From positions 1-64,000 of the forward strand of contig CAYLMA010000008.1 of the NCBI GenBank assembly GCA_964384915.1: a DNA stretch of 64,000 nucleotides. The letters run 5' to 3'. Below are positions 9,125 to 16,941 of this stretch, piece after piece; position 1 is the stretch's first letter, and every line of letters begins with the position of its first letter. The DNA is from Sulfurimicrobium sp964384915. Its GTDB lineage: Bacteria; Pseudomonadota; Gammaproteobacteria; Burkholderiales; Sulfuricellaceae. The position numbers and the translations under genes were made by a program. A model generated the notes under the pieces. That model saw only the letters and a program-made list of their open reading frames with translations, was not told the DNA's origin and searched no databases.

Positions 9125-9901
9125 TCAGGCGCTCCAGGCGGCCAGGAATTCACGCCAGTGGGCGGCGTCGATCTTGCCCAGCTGGCTGCGCACCAGCTCG
9201 CACTCCTCCCGGTATTGCACGGGCGTGAGCACGCCGCGCATCAGTTGGAAGCGCAGGAATACCAGGTAGGTGTTGACCACGTCGGTTTCGCAGTAATTGC
9301 GGATGGCGGAGATCTCGCCGTTCTGGAAAGCGTCCCACACCTTGGAGCCGTCCATCCCCAGTTTGCCGGGAAAGCCGCACAATTGGGCGATCTGGTCGAG
9401 CGGCGCGTTGGCGCGCGGCTGGTAGAGCGCCATCAGGTCCATCAGATCGAGGTGGCGGGTATGGTAGCGGCTGATGTAGTTGTTCCACTTGAACTCGCGG
9501 TCGTCCTCGCCCATGTCCCAGTAGCGCGGCGCCTGGATGCCGTGCATCAGGGCGCGGTAGTGCAGCACCGGCAGGTCGAAGCCGCCGCCGTTCCAGGAAA
9601 CCAGTTGCGGGGTGTATTTCTCGATGCCCTCGAAGAAACGCCGGATGATCTCGGCTTCGCTGTCCTCCGCTAGTCCCAGGCTCCACACGCGAAAGCTGTC
9701 GCGCTCGCGCAGGGTGCAGGAGATGGCGACCACGCGGTGCAGGTGGTGCTGCAGGAAATCGCCGCCGGTGGCCTGACGCCTTTGCTGGAAAGCGATTTCC
9801 GCTACCTGGGCGTCAGGAGTGTCCGCGCTCAGGCCGTTAAGCGTGCGCAGCCCTTCGGTGTCCGGGACAGTTTCGATGTCGAAAACAAGGACCGGCGTCA
9901 C
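9125..9901 (-). CDS. 3'-5' exonuclease related to the PolB exonuclease domain
   Basis: Predicted DEDD-superfamily 3'-5' exonuclease resembling the proofreading domain of family B DNA polymerases (Pfam DNA_pol_B_exo2 type). Exo I is VFDIETVPD near the N terminus, exo II is SWNGGGFDLPVL, and exo III contains the YCETDVVNTYLVF segment. It is 258 residues long from the GTG at 9901, chosen because this GTG overlaps the ydbL stop by four bases (GTGA) and places the exo I motif at the expected N-terminal position. No polymerase domain is attached. The role in repair or RNA processing is unknown. Its coupling to an envelope gene set is notable. Confidence 0.82.
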   Translation of the reverse strand: MTPVLVFDIETVPDTEGLRTLNGLSADTPDAQVAEIAFQQRRQATGGDFLQHHLHRVVAISCTLRERDSFRVWSLGLAEDSEAEIIRRFFEGIEKYTPQLVSWNGGGFDLPVLHYRALMHGIQAPRYWDMGEDDREFKWNNYISRYHTRHLDLMDLMALYQPRANAPLDQIAQLCGFPGKLGMDGSKVWDAFQNGEISAIRNYCETDVVNTYLVFLRFQLMRGVLTPVQYREECELVRSQLGKIDAAHWREFLAAWSA

Positions 9902-10323
9902 TTTCGGGTCCAGGCGCCGCTCGGGTTCTGGTACCACCAGCCGGAAGCGGCCTTGCTGATCCAGCGCTGGGCGAAAGTCGAGCGCACTTCCTCCTCCCAT
10001 TCCGGGTGGCCGTTGGCGCGGGCGATTTCGCGATACAGTGCCTGGCGGTCCTGGTTTTCCGCCGCCACCAGCGAATTCATCGCCTGGCGCTGGGCCAGCG
10101 GCGCGGCGCCAGGGTCACGCACCGCGACCAGCCCGTCGCGCGTCAGGCCCACCGCGCCGCTGGCGTAGAAACCCGCCAGTTCATTATGGCGCTGCTGCAT
10201 GCTGTTTTTCAGGCTGGTGATGGCGGGGGTGTTGATCTCCAGGTCGGCGGCGGCCTGTGCGGCCGGTGCCCAGCAAAAGGCGGCAAGTAACAGCCATGAA
10301 AAGTGGCGCAGCATGGAATTCAT
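9898..10323 (-). CDS. ydbL: YdbL family periplasmic protein
   Basis: Small secreted protein of the YdbL (DUF1318) family. The 141 residues begin with a signal peptide (hydrophobic segment ending AAQAAA, about residue 27), then a soluble helical domain with the conserved ASGAVGLTRDGLVAVRD stretch. The ATG at 10323 has a clear ribosome site (AAGGAG, eight bases upstream) inside the ynbE coding end; ynbE and ydbL overlap by four bases. In E. coli, YdbL acts with the AsmA-like protein YdbH and lipoprotein YnbE in lipid traffic between membranes and is thought to modulate YnbE assembly. The same three genes in the same order are seen here. Confidence 0.88.
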   Translation of the reverse strand: MNSMLRHFSWLLLAAFCWAPAAQAAADLEINTPAITSLKNSMQQRHNELAGFYASGAVGLTRDGLVAVRDPGAAPLAQRQAMNSLVAAENQDRQALYREIARANGHPEWEEEVRSTFAQRWISKAASGWWYQNPSGAWTRK

Positions 10324-10496
10324 TTCTTTTCTCCTTGCGAGTCGCTCTGGGCGCCCTGCTTGAGCTGCCAGATGTCGTCGATGATCTTGTCGGCGGCTTT
10401 TTCCGCGGCGGCCGCCGGGAAATAGATGTTGATGGTGACGCATCCCGCCATCACGCCGCCCAGCAGCAAGGCTGCGGCCAATAAGCTTGTTTTCAT
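10320..10496 (-). CDS. ynbE: YnbE family lipoprotein
   Basis: A 58-residue lipoprotein. It has a short signal peptide with a lipobox near MAGC (Cys19), then VTINIYFPAAAAEKAADKII, the diagnostic YnbE stretch that forms beta strands followed by a helix. In E. coli, YnbE is an outer-membrane lipoprotein that binds the C terminus of YdbH, forming a bridge between the membranes. It begins at the ATG at 10496, ten bases after the ydbH stop, and its TGA overlaps the ydbL ATG. The small size and exact operon position make this assignment strong. Confidence 0.9.
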   Translation of the reverse strand: MKTSLLAAALLLGGVMAGCVTINIYFPAAAAEKAADKIIDDIWQLKQGAQSDSQGEKK

Positions 10497-10506
10497 GTGG
10501 TCCTCG

Positions 10507-12456
10507 CTATTGAACTACGGGCGGGGCATTGCCTTGGGTCACACGCTGCAGGCGGGTGATCAGCTCGTCCCAGCCGACGCCGCGATTGTAACCGATTACC
10601 GTAATCGCCGGTATGCCGCCGCCCTGGACGATGACATAGCCGTTGGGCGCGGCGGCAATGCCATCCATGAGACAGACGCCGTTTTTCAGGACGCAGGACA
10701 GGCCGAGCCGGCGGTAGCCGAATTCCTCGAAGACGCCCAGAAAACTGCGCTGTATCGCCGCCGCGGCGCCTGCCCCGCCGAGGGCGGAAATGTTCTGCAC
10801 CGCGCGCTGGGAAATCTTGCGCGGATAGTCGCCGGGGCTGCTGCGCACCGCGGCATCGAAGGCCACCGGCTTCCAGTTGGAGAGTTCCATGCCCTTGACC
10901 GCCACGTCGATACGCCCCTGCATGCTGCCGAAGGAAAAGGCGCGCGTCAGCAGGTCGAGATCCAGGTTGCGCATGTCGAGGCTGGCCTCCAGGCGCGGCG
11001 CGCGGCCCAGCGCGTCGAGCAGCACCAGATCCTGGATCACCAATGTGCCGTCAAAGGCACTGACCAGCAGCGCGCCATCCATCGCCAGCCTGCCGGATGC
11101 GTAATGCACGCGCGGCACCACCCCGGCCAGGGTGCCGTGCATTTTCGGCCAGTGCAGGGCGCTGGAAAGCTGCTCCATGGAAACGGGCGTGAGCCCGCCC
11201 TCGAATTCCCAGCGCCAGCCTTCTTTCGCCGGCGCGGCCTGAAAATTCTCGATGTTGAGCCTGCCGCCCAGGATCGGTATGGCGAGGCGGGGAATGCTGA
11301 TGTTCCTGTCCAGGAGGTGGATGTCGGTCTTGAAGCCGTCGATCGGCAGCGCCAGGAGCTTGCCGCCGCCGATGGCGAGCTTGGCCACGCATGAGGCCTT
11401 GGTGCGCCACGGCAGGGTGAAATTCACTTCGCGCAGCGCGAAGCGCCCTTCCTTGTCCTGGAGCGAAGCATGGGCCAGGCTTAAATCCAGCGACTGGATT
11501 TCACCGCCGGCAATGCGGGCGGAAAAGCTGACTTTGCCCGTGGCGGCCGATTTGGCGAGGGCGGTCTTTTCCAGGAAGGGCAGCAGGAAGTTGGCGTGGA
11601 GAGCGCCGAGCTTGAGTTCCTTGCCCTCAAACCCGGCCATCGCAAATTGACGGGTGTTTACATCCCATTCGGCGGATGCCCTGACCTCGCCGATGTCGGG
11701 CCAGTGCAGCATGCCCCGTTCCAGTTCGATGCGCTGCGCATTGGCGCGCCCGCTGGCCGCGAGCCGCATGCCTCCGCCGCTGGCATAGAGCGGATGCCAA
11801 TAGATTTCGCCCTGGTCCCATGTCGCGTTGGCCTGCCAGGCCAGTTCGCCGCGCGCCTGATGCGCCTTGAACTTGATTCTTCCGCTGATTTTTTCCCCGG
11901 CATGGAGGCCGCTGGCATCGCTGAAGGCAAGCCCGGAGAGGCGCAGGTCGGCGTCGGCGGCGAGCAGTTTTGCGCCACTGCCGCCGAGATGCAGCTTGCC
12001 GCTGATTTTCCCCGAACTTGGGGCTGGAATATTCATCGGTAACCAGGGTTTTGTATAAGTAATGTTGCCGTTCTCGATAACTGCCGTGACTTCCCAGTTT
12101 TTTTCCAGGCGCGCATCTAATCGCCAGCGTTCGCCTGCAGAGGGGATGAGATAGAGGTTCAGTTGCTTCGTACCGGAGGCATAACTGAAGCGCACCGGCC
12201 AGCTTTCTTGCAGGGTGCCCTGGTCGCAGGCGAGGGTGTCGCGCTCGATGCGGATTTTCGGGCAGTTCAGACGCACGTTGCGCCAGGTCTTGCCTTGCAG
12301 GGAAATTTTTCGGATGTGTGCGCTAAAGCTGTCGTTGTCCAGACGGGCATCGATTCCCTGAACCTGGAACGCGGGCGAGGCGATATCCGCTATGCTCAGG
12401 CTGATTTGCTGGCCATGGGCGGGTGAAATCGCGCCCCAGAGGAGAACGGCGGACAA
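10507..12456 (-). CDS. ydbH: YdbH family AsmA-like inter-membrane phospholipid transport protein
   Basis: Large AsmA-like protein expected to form a lipid-conducting beta-groove across the periplasm. The C-terminal region (about residues 560-645, GGGIPAITVIGYNRGVGWDEL) matches the YdbH family domain, and ynbE-ydbL follow directly. The start is problematic. The frame runs back through the tRNA-Thr gene, but the only standard start codon between the tRNA and the mature protein is the TTG at 12456. It gives 649 residues and a 16-residue hydrophobic leader ending PAHG without basic residues. That TTG sits in the U-tract of the tRNA terminator and has no ribosome site. E. coli YdbH has about 880 residues and a clear N-terminal anchor, so the 5' end may be eroded. 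Confidence 0.8.
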   Translation of the reverse strand: MSAVLLWGAISPAHGQQISLSIADIASPAFQVQGIDARLDNDSFSAHIRKISLQGKTWRNVRLNCPKIRIERDTLACDQGTLQESWPVRFSYASGTKQLNLYLIPSAGERWRLDARLEKNWEVTAVIENGNITYTKPWLPMNIPAPSSGKISGKLHLGGSGAKLLAADADLRLSGLAFSDASGLHAGEKISGRIKFKAHQARGELAWQANATWDQGEIYWHPLYASGGGMRLAASGRANAQRIELERGMLHWPDIGEVRASAEWDVNTRQFAMAGFEGKELKLGALHANFLLPFLEKTALAKSAATGKVSFSARIAGGEIQSLDLSLAHASLQDKEGRFALREVNFTLPWRTKASCVAKLAIGGGKLLALPIDGFKTDIHLLDRNISIPRLAIPILGGRLNIENFQAAPAKEGWRWEFEGGLTPVSMEQLSSALHWPKMHGTLAGVVPRVHYASGRLAMDGALLVSAFDGTLVIQDLVLLDALGRAPRLEASLDMRNLDLDLLTRAFSFGSMQGRIDVAVKGMELSNWKPVAFDAAVRSSPGDYPRKISQRAVQNISALGGAGAAAAIQRSFLGVFEEFGYRRLGLSCVLKNGVCLMDGIAAAPNGYVIVQGGGIPAITVIGYNRGVGWDELITRLQRVTQGNAPPVVQ

Positions 12457-12488
12457 AGAAAAAGGCCGGCAGCTTGTGGCTGCCGGCC
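12455..12488 (-). terminator. Rho-independent terminator of tRNA-Thr
   Basis: Ten-base perfect stem (GGCCGGCAGC / GCTGCCGGCC, 12464-12473 and 12479-12488) with a five-base loop. On the minus strand it is followed by TTTTTCTTTG. It begins seven bases after the tRNA 3' end. The T-tract overlaps the only candidate start codon of ydbH. Confidence 0.88.
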
Positions 12489-12494
12489 CTGTTC

Positions 12495-12570
12495 TGGTGC
12501 CGATGAAGAGAGTCGAACTCCCGACCTTCGCATTACGAATGCGCTGCTCTACCAACTGAGCTACATCGGC
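12495..12570 (-). tRNA. thrT: tRNA-Thr (anticodon CGU)
   Basis: 76-base cloverleaf including an encoded CCA. The acceptor stem pairs GCCGATG with CATCGGC, the D-arm is GCTC...GAGC, and the anticodon loop is TTCGTAA with anticodon CGT (reads ACG). The T-arm contains TTCGACT. Discriminator base is A. It has its own -10-like element upstream and a strong terminator downstream. Confidence 0.95.
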
Positions 12571-12580
12571 GACGCTGCGC

Positions 12581-12586
12581 ATTATA
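12581..12586 (-). promoter_or_regulatory. Candidate -10 element for tRNA-Thr
   Basis: A perfect TATAAT on the minus strand, ten bases before the mature tRNA 5' end, followed by a GC-rich discriminator (GCGCAGCG) as in stable RNA promoters. No good -35 hexamer is seen at 16-18 bases, so only the -10 is called. It lies just downstream of the Rieske gene stop. Confidence 0.5.
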
Positions 12587-12607
12587 TAACGAAAGTTTTG
12601 GCGGCGG

Positions 12608-13720
12608 CTATTTCATGCCCAGACGCGGTTCGAGATGGCGGCGGATGAATTCGTGGAAATGCACCATGCCGTCTTCCATCGGCGACTGGTAGGGCCCGGT
12701 TTCGTTGATGCCCTGGCGGTGCAGTTCGCGCCGCCCGTCATCCATGCGCTGGCAGATTTCTTCATCTTCGACAGCGGTTTCCGTGTACGCAGCCTGTTCG
12801 GCCTCGACGAATTCGCGCTCGAACAGGGCGATGTCCTCCGGGTAGTAGAACTCGACCACGTTGCTGCAGGTGAGCGGGCCTGTGGGCTGGATGTGGCTGA
12901 TCACCAGCACATGGGGATACCACTCGATCATGATGTTGGGGTAGTAAACCAGCCAGATGGCGCCGTGGGTGGGAACCTTGCCGCCATCGTACTGGAGCAG
13001 CTGTTCGTGCCATTTCTGGTAGACCGGGCTGCCGGAGTGGCTCAGGCCGTCCTTGATGCCGACCGTCTGCACGCTGTGCCACTCGCCGAATTCCCATTTC
13101 AGCTCGTCGCAGTTGACGAAATTGCCGAGGCCGGGGTGGAAGGGCACGACGTGGTAATCTTCCAGGTAAACCTCGATGAAGGTTTTCCAGTTGAAGTTGT
13201 AGTGGTCCACCATCACGCGGTCCAGCATGTAGCCGGAGAAATCCAGGTCCTTCATCACGCCCAGGTTTTTGAGGTCGTTTGCCACATTGCGCTGGCCCGA
13301 GAACAGCAGGCCGTTCCAGTTCTGCAGCGGTGTTTTGCCCAGATCGAGGCAGGGGTTGCCGGGAAAATGCGGCGCGCCGATGAGCTTGCCATTCATGTCG
13401 TAAGTCCAGCGATGCAGCGGGCAGACGATATTCTTGGCCTGGCCGCGGCCTTTCAGCATGATGGCCTGGCGATGGCGGCAGATGTTGGACAGCAGTTCGA
13501 CGCCCTGTTCGGTGCGCACCAGGGTCTTGGCGTGATTCATCCAGGCCAGCGAATGATAGTTTCCCACTTCGGGCACCATCAATTCGTGGCCGATATAATT
13601 CGGACCCTGGCTGAAAAAGAGCTGCTGCTCGATTTCATACACCTGCGGGTCAATGTACCAATCTACCGGGAGCTGCGGAGAGGTTTTCAGCAGCGCGGAA
13701 GTGTTGGCCAAATCAGACAT
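12608..13720 (-). CDS. Rieske non-heme iron oxygenase, alpha subunit family
   Basis: A 370-residue ring-hydroxylating-type oxygenase. The Rieske [2Fe-2S] ligands are CRHRQAIM and CPLHRW (C-x-H...C-x2-H, about residues 85-108). The mononuclear iron site is in EDYHVVPFHPG, with the two His four residues apart after the electron-bridging Asp. The start is the ATG at 13720 (MSDLANTS); the frame upstream is not conserved-looking. No ferredoxin, reductase or beta subunit gene is adjacent, so the electron donor is elsewhere. The substrate is unknown: aromatic dioxygenase, choline/carnitine-type monooxygenase or demethylase are all possible. It diverges from xseB. Confidence 0.85.
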   Translation of the reverse strand: MSDLANTSALLKTSPQLPVDWYIDPQVYEIEQQLFFSQGPNYIGHELMVPEVGNYHSLAWMNHAKTLVRTEQGVELLSNICRHRQAIMLKGRGQAKNIVCPLHRWTYDMNGKLIGAPHFPGNPCLDLGKTPLQNWNGLLFSGQRNVANDLKNLGVMKDLDFSGYMLDRVMVDHYNFNWKTFIEVYLEDYHVVPFHPGLGNFVNCDELKWEFGEWHSVQTVGIKDGLSHSGSPVYQKWHEQLLQYDGGKVPTHGAIWLVYYPNIMIEWYPHVLVISHIQPTGPLTCSNVVEFYYPEDIALFEREFVEAEQAAYTETAVEDEEICQRMDDGRRELHRQGINETGPYQSPMEDGMVHFHEFIRRHLEPRLGMK

Positions 13721-13884
13721 AAACACCCCTGTTGAAGAATGAGGCCGGAACCGGAAAAAGCAGATTATTTTGTCCCAATTTGGCCCCCGGCGCAATATTC
13801 CGGTAAAATCTCAAGACATAAATTATGTAGACGGGCCTTTCCTGATTTGGATTGGCTTTTTTATTTTTACTGAATTCTTCCCAA

Positions 13885-14139
13885 ATGAGCCGCCCTGCCA
13901 AGAATGCCCCCCCCAAAAGCTTCGAAAGCGCGCTCGCCGAGCTGGAGCAGGTCGTCGCCGACATGGAAGCCGGCCAGTTGCCGCTGGAGCAATCGCTTGC
14001 CGCATACCAGCGGGGCACGGAACTGCTTCGCTTCTGCCAGGAGGCGCTGCGGGATGCGCAGCAGCAGGTGAAAATCCTGGAAACAGGCTCGCTCAGGGAT
14101 TTTAGTATTGACGGTGGGAATGTAGGTGCTAGCGAATAA
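13885..14139 (+). CDS. xseB: Exodeoxyribonuclease VII small subunit
   Basis: An 84-residue XseB protein, helical. It has the family core FESALAELEQVVADMEAGQLPLEQSLAAYQRG, here given in parts: FESALAELEQVV at residues 14-25 and LPLEQSL at 33-39. With XseA it forms exonuclease VII, which degrades single-stranded DNA. The start is the ATG at 13885 (MSRPAKNA). It overlaps ispA by 14 bases and opens the xseB-ispA-dxs unit, a classic proteobacterial arrangement. xseA is not in the window. Confidence 0.93.
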   Translation: MSRPAKNAPPKSFESALAELEQVVADMEAGQLPLEQSLAAYQRGTELLRFCQEALRDAQQQVKILETGSLRDFSIDGGNVGASE

Positions 14140-15025
14140 GGATTTCAACGACTGGGCGCGGCAGCGCCAGATGCATATGGAAACGGTGCTGGATCGGGTG
14201 CTTCCGGCAGCGGATCTGGCGCCGCAGCGCCTCCATCAGGCGATGCGTTACGCGGTGCTGGATGGGGGCAAGCGGGTGCGCCCCTTGCTGGCTTATGCCG
14301 CAGGCGAGCTAACCCATGCCGCCGTCGAGCGCGTGGAAACCGTTGCAGCGGCGGTGGAGTTGATTCATGTCTATTCCCTGGTTCACGACGATTTGCCGTG
14401 CATGGATAATGATGCGCTGCGCCGTGGCAAGCCGACCTGCCACGTGGCGTTCGATGAAGCCACGGCGCTGCTGGTAGGGGATAGCCTGCAGAGCCTGGCG
14501 TTTCAACTGGTTGCGGAGCGGACTGTGGCTCATAGCCCGTCCGTTCAGCTTGAGCTGATTCGCTTGCTGGCTCTGGCTTCCGGTTCGCGTGGCATGGCGG
14601 GGGGACAGGCGATCGACCTGGAATCGGTGGGCAAGACCCTGACCCAGCCGGAACTGGAATTCATGCATATCCACAAGACCGGCGCGCTGATCCGGGCTGC
14701 AGTGCTGCTCGGCGCGCACGCCGGGAGCGGGTTGGATTCTTCCCAGCTGGATGCAATCAATCACTATTCCACATGTATCGGCCTCGCATTCCAGGTGATG
14801 GACGATATTCTCGACGTGGAGGCCAATACGGCCACGCTGGGGAAGACCGCGGGCAAGGATGCCGATCAGCATAAACCGACCTATGTCAGTATTCTCGGGC
14901 TTGAAGCAGCCCGCGAACTGGCCGAGGAACTGCATCACAATGCCCTTTCCGCCTTGCTCGAATTTGGCGATGACGCCAAAAGGCTGGCCCAGATTGCCGA
15001 TTTCATTGTGCAACGCCAGTCCTGA
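14126..15025 (+). CDS. ispA: (2E,6E)-farnesyl diphosphate synthase
   Basis: Condenses IPP with DMAPP and GPP to farnesyl diphosphate, the precursor of quinone side chains and undecaprenyl phosphate. The 299 residues carry the first aspartate-rich motif HDDLPCMDND (about 87-96) and the second DDILD (about 225-229), with GGKRVRP near residue 48 for pyrophosphate binding. It starts at a GTG (14126) inside the xseB end and is followed without a gap by dxs, so it is translationally coupled on both sides. Confidence 0.95.
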   Translation: MLANKDFNDWARQRQMHMETVLDRVLPAADLAPQRLHQAMRYAVLDGGKRVRPLLAYAAGELTHAAVERVETVAAAVELIHVYSLVHDDLPCMDNDALRRGKPTCHVAFDEATALLVGDSLQSLAFQLVAERTVAHSPSVQLELIRLLALASGSRGMAGGQAIDLESVGKTLTQPELEFMHIHKTGALIRAAVLLGAHAGSGLDSSQLDAINHYSTCIGLAFQVMDDILDVEANTATLGKTAGKDADQHKPTYVSILGLEAARELAEELHHNALSALLEFGDDAKRLAQIADFIVQRQS

Positions 15026-16873
15026 ATGACTTCCCTGCTTGAAACCATAGATAATCCACAGCGGTTAAGGCAGCTGGATCGCCGGCAGTTGCAGCAACTG
15101 GCGCAGGAACTGCGTCAATTCATGATCGACAGCGTGTCGCGCACCGGCGGGCACTTGTCTTCCAATCTGGGCACGGTGGAACTGACGATCGCGCTGCATT
15201 ATGTTTTCAATACCCCGTCCGACCGGCTGGTGTGGGACGTGGGGCATCAGACCTATCCCCACAAGGTTCTGACCGGCCGTCGTGAAGCCATGAGCCGCCT
15301 GCGCATGCTGGGCGGTATTGCCGGATTCCCGCGTCGCGATGAAAGTGAATTTGACGCCTTTGGCGTCGGTCATTCCAGCACCTCCATCAGCGCGGCGCTG
15401 GGCATGGCAGTGGCGGCCAAGCTGCAGGGCGAGGAGCGGCGTTCGGTGGCGATTATCGGGGACGGCGCCATGACGGCGGGGATGGCGTTCGAAGCGCTGA
15501 ACAATGCCGGAACCATGGATGCCAACCTGCTGGTGATCCTCAACGACAACGATATGTCCATCTCGCCCAATGTCGGCGCGCTCAACAATTACCTCGCCAA
15601 GCTGATGTCCGGGCGTTTTTATGCCGCAGCGCGGCGCGCTGGTGAAAAAGTTCTGTCGGTCGCCCCGCCCATACTCGAGCTGGCCAAGCGCGCGGAAGAG
15701 CACATGAAGGGCATGGTGATTCCGGGCACCCTGTTCGAGGAATTCGGCTTCAACTACATCGGGCCCATCGACGGGCACGATCTGGATGCGCTGATTCCCA
15801 CACTCAAAAACATCAGGCAGTTGGAAGGGCCGCAGTTTCTGCATGTGGTCACCCAGAAGGGCAAGGGTTTCAAGCGCGCCGAAGAGGATCCCTGCCTCTA
15901 TCACGGGGTGGCCAGATTCAACCCTGAAGATGGGATCGAGGAGTGCAAACCGGCCAGCAGCAAGACTTATACCCAGATATTCGGCGACTGGCTGTGCGAC
16001 ATGGCTGAGGCTGACCCGCGCCTGGTGGGAATTACGCCGGCGATGTGCGAAGGTTCCGGCATGGCGTGTTTTTCGAAACGCTTTCCTGCGCGCTATTTCG
16101 ATGTCGGCATCGCCGAGCAGCATGCAGTGACTTTTGCCGCCGGCTTGGCTTGCGAAGGATTGAAGCCGGTGGTGGCCATCTATTCCACCTTCCTGCAGCG
16201 CGCCTATGACCAGCTGGTTCATGATGTCGCCCTGCAGAACCTGCCCGTGGTGTTCGCGATCGACCGTGCCGGACTGGTTGGCGCCGATGGCCCGACCCAT
16301 GCCGGCAGCTTCGACCTGTCCTTCCTGCGCTGCATACCCAATATGGTGGTGATGGCCCCCAGCGACGAGAACGAGTGCCGCCAGATGCTTTATACCGCTT
16401 TCCAGCTGGATCAGCCGTCAGCGGTGCGTTATCCGCGCGGTGGCGGCAGCGGTGTGCCCATCGTGGCCGAGATGACGGCGCTGCCGGTGGGGCGCGGCGA
16501 GATCCGCCGCCAGGGCGAAAAGGTGGCCATCCTGGCTTTCGGCAGCATGCTTGCGCCAGCGCTGGCGGCCGCCGAAGAATTGAATGCCACTGTCGCCAGC
16601 ATGCGTTTCGTCAAGCCGCTCGACGATGAACTGGTGAAAAAGCTGGCCGCAAGCCACATGCTGCTGGTGACGGTGGAGGAAAATGCCGTCATGGGCGGAG
16701 CGGGCAGCGCAGTGGCGGAAAGCCTGCAGAACCAGGGCGTGACGGTGAGCTTGCTCCATCTGGGCTTGCCCGACAGCTTTATCGAGCAGGGCACGGCTCC
16801 GGAATTGCTGGCGAAGTGCGGGCTGGACAAGGACGGCCTGGTGCGCGCCATCAGAAAAATATTACCCGAGTAG
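15026..16873 (+). CDS. dxs: 1-deoxy-D-xylulose-5-phosphate synthase
   Basis: First enzyme of the MEP isoprenoid pathway: pyruvate plus glyceraldehyde-3-phosphate gives DXP with thiamine diphosphate. It is 615 residues long. The ThDP motif starts at GDGAMTAG (about residue 147) and continues to NDNDMS; SRTGGHLSSNLG lies near the N terminus. The pyrimidine-binding domain has the catalytic Glu in GIAEQHAVTFAAG. A C-terminal transketolase domain follows. Its ATG abuts the ispA stop. Full length, intact. Confidence 0.97.
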   Translation: MTSLLETIDNPQRLRQLDRRQLQQLAQELRQFMIDSVSRTGGHLSSNLGTVELTIALHYVFNTPSDRLVWDVGHQTYPHKVLTGRREAMSRLRMLGGIAGFPRRDESEFDAFGVGHSSTSISAALGMAVAAKLQGEERRSVAIIGDGAMTAGMAFEALNNAGTMDANLLVILNDNDMSISPNVGALNNYLAKLMSGRFYAAARRAGEKVLSVAPPILELAKRAEEHMKGMVIPGTLFEEFGFNYIGPIDGHDLDALIPTLKNIRQLEGPQFLHVVTQKGKGFKRAEEDPCLYHGVARFNPEDGIEECKPASSKTYTQIFGDWLCDMAEADPRLVGITPAMCEGSGMACFSKRFPARYFDVGIAEQHAVTFAAGLACEGLKPVVAIYSTFLQRAYDQLVHDVALQNLPVVFAIDRAGLVGADGPTHAGSFDLSFLRCIPNMVVMAPSDENECRQMLYTAFQLDQPSAVRYPRGGGSGVPIVAEMTALPVGRGEIRRQGEKVAILAFGSMLAPALAAAEELNATVASMRFVKPLDDELVKKLAASHMLLVTVEENAVMGGAGSAVAESLQNQGVTVSLLHLGLPDSFIEQGTAPELLAKCGLDKDGLVRAIRKILPE

Positions 16874-16902
16874 TTTACTCGGTTATTCGGATGGGTTATA
16901 CT
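16874..16902 (+). promoter_or_regulatory. Candidate sigma-70 promoter for folE2
   Basis: TTTACT (16874-16879), 17-base spacer, TATACT (16897-16902). This starts immediately after the dxs stop and 40 bases before the folE2 ATG. A dyad with arms GGTTA (16894-16898) and TAACC (16913-16917) covers the -10 element and the expected start point, so a repressor could act here. No regulator is assigned. Confidence 0.45.
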
Positions 16903-16941
16903 TAGTCTAAATTAACCGCATCAATGTAAGGAAAAGCGCTC

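Noticed and set aside
9902..10000. 33-residue N-terminal extension of the exonuclease
   Set aside because: It overlaps the ydbL C-terminal coding region. The GTG with four-base overlap puts the exo I motif at the usual place.
12457..12582. N-terminal extension of YdbH through the tRNA-Thr gene
   Set aside because: The extension is translated tRNA and terminator sequence and cannot be a conserved protein start.
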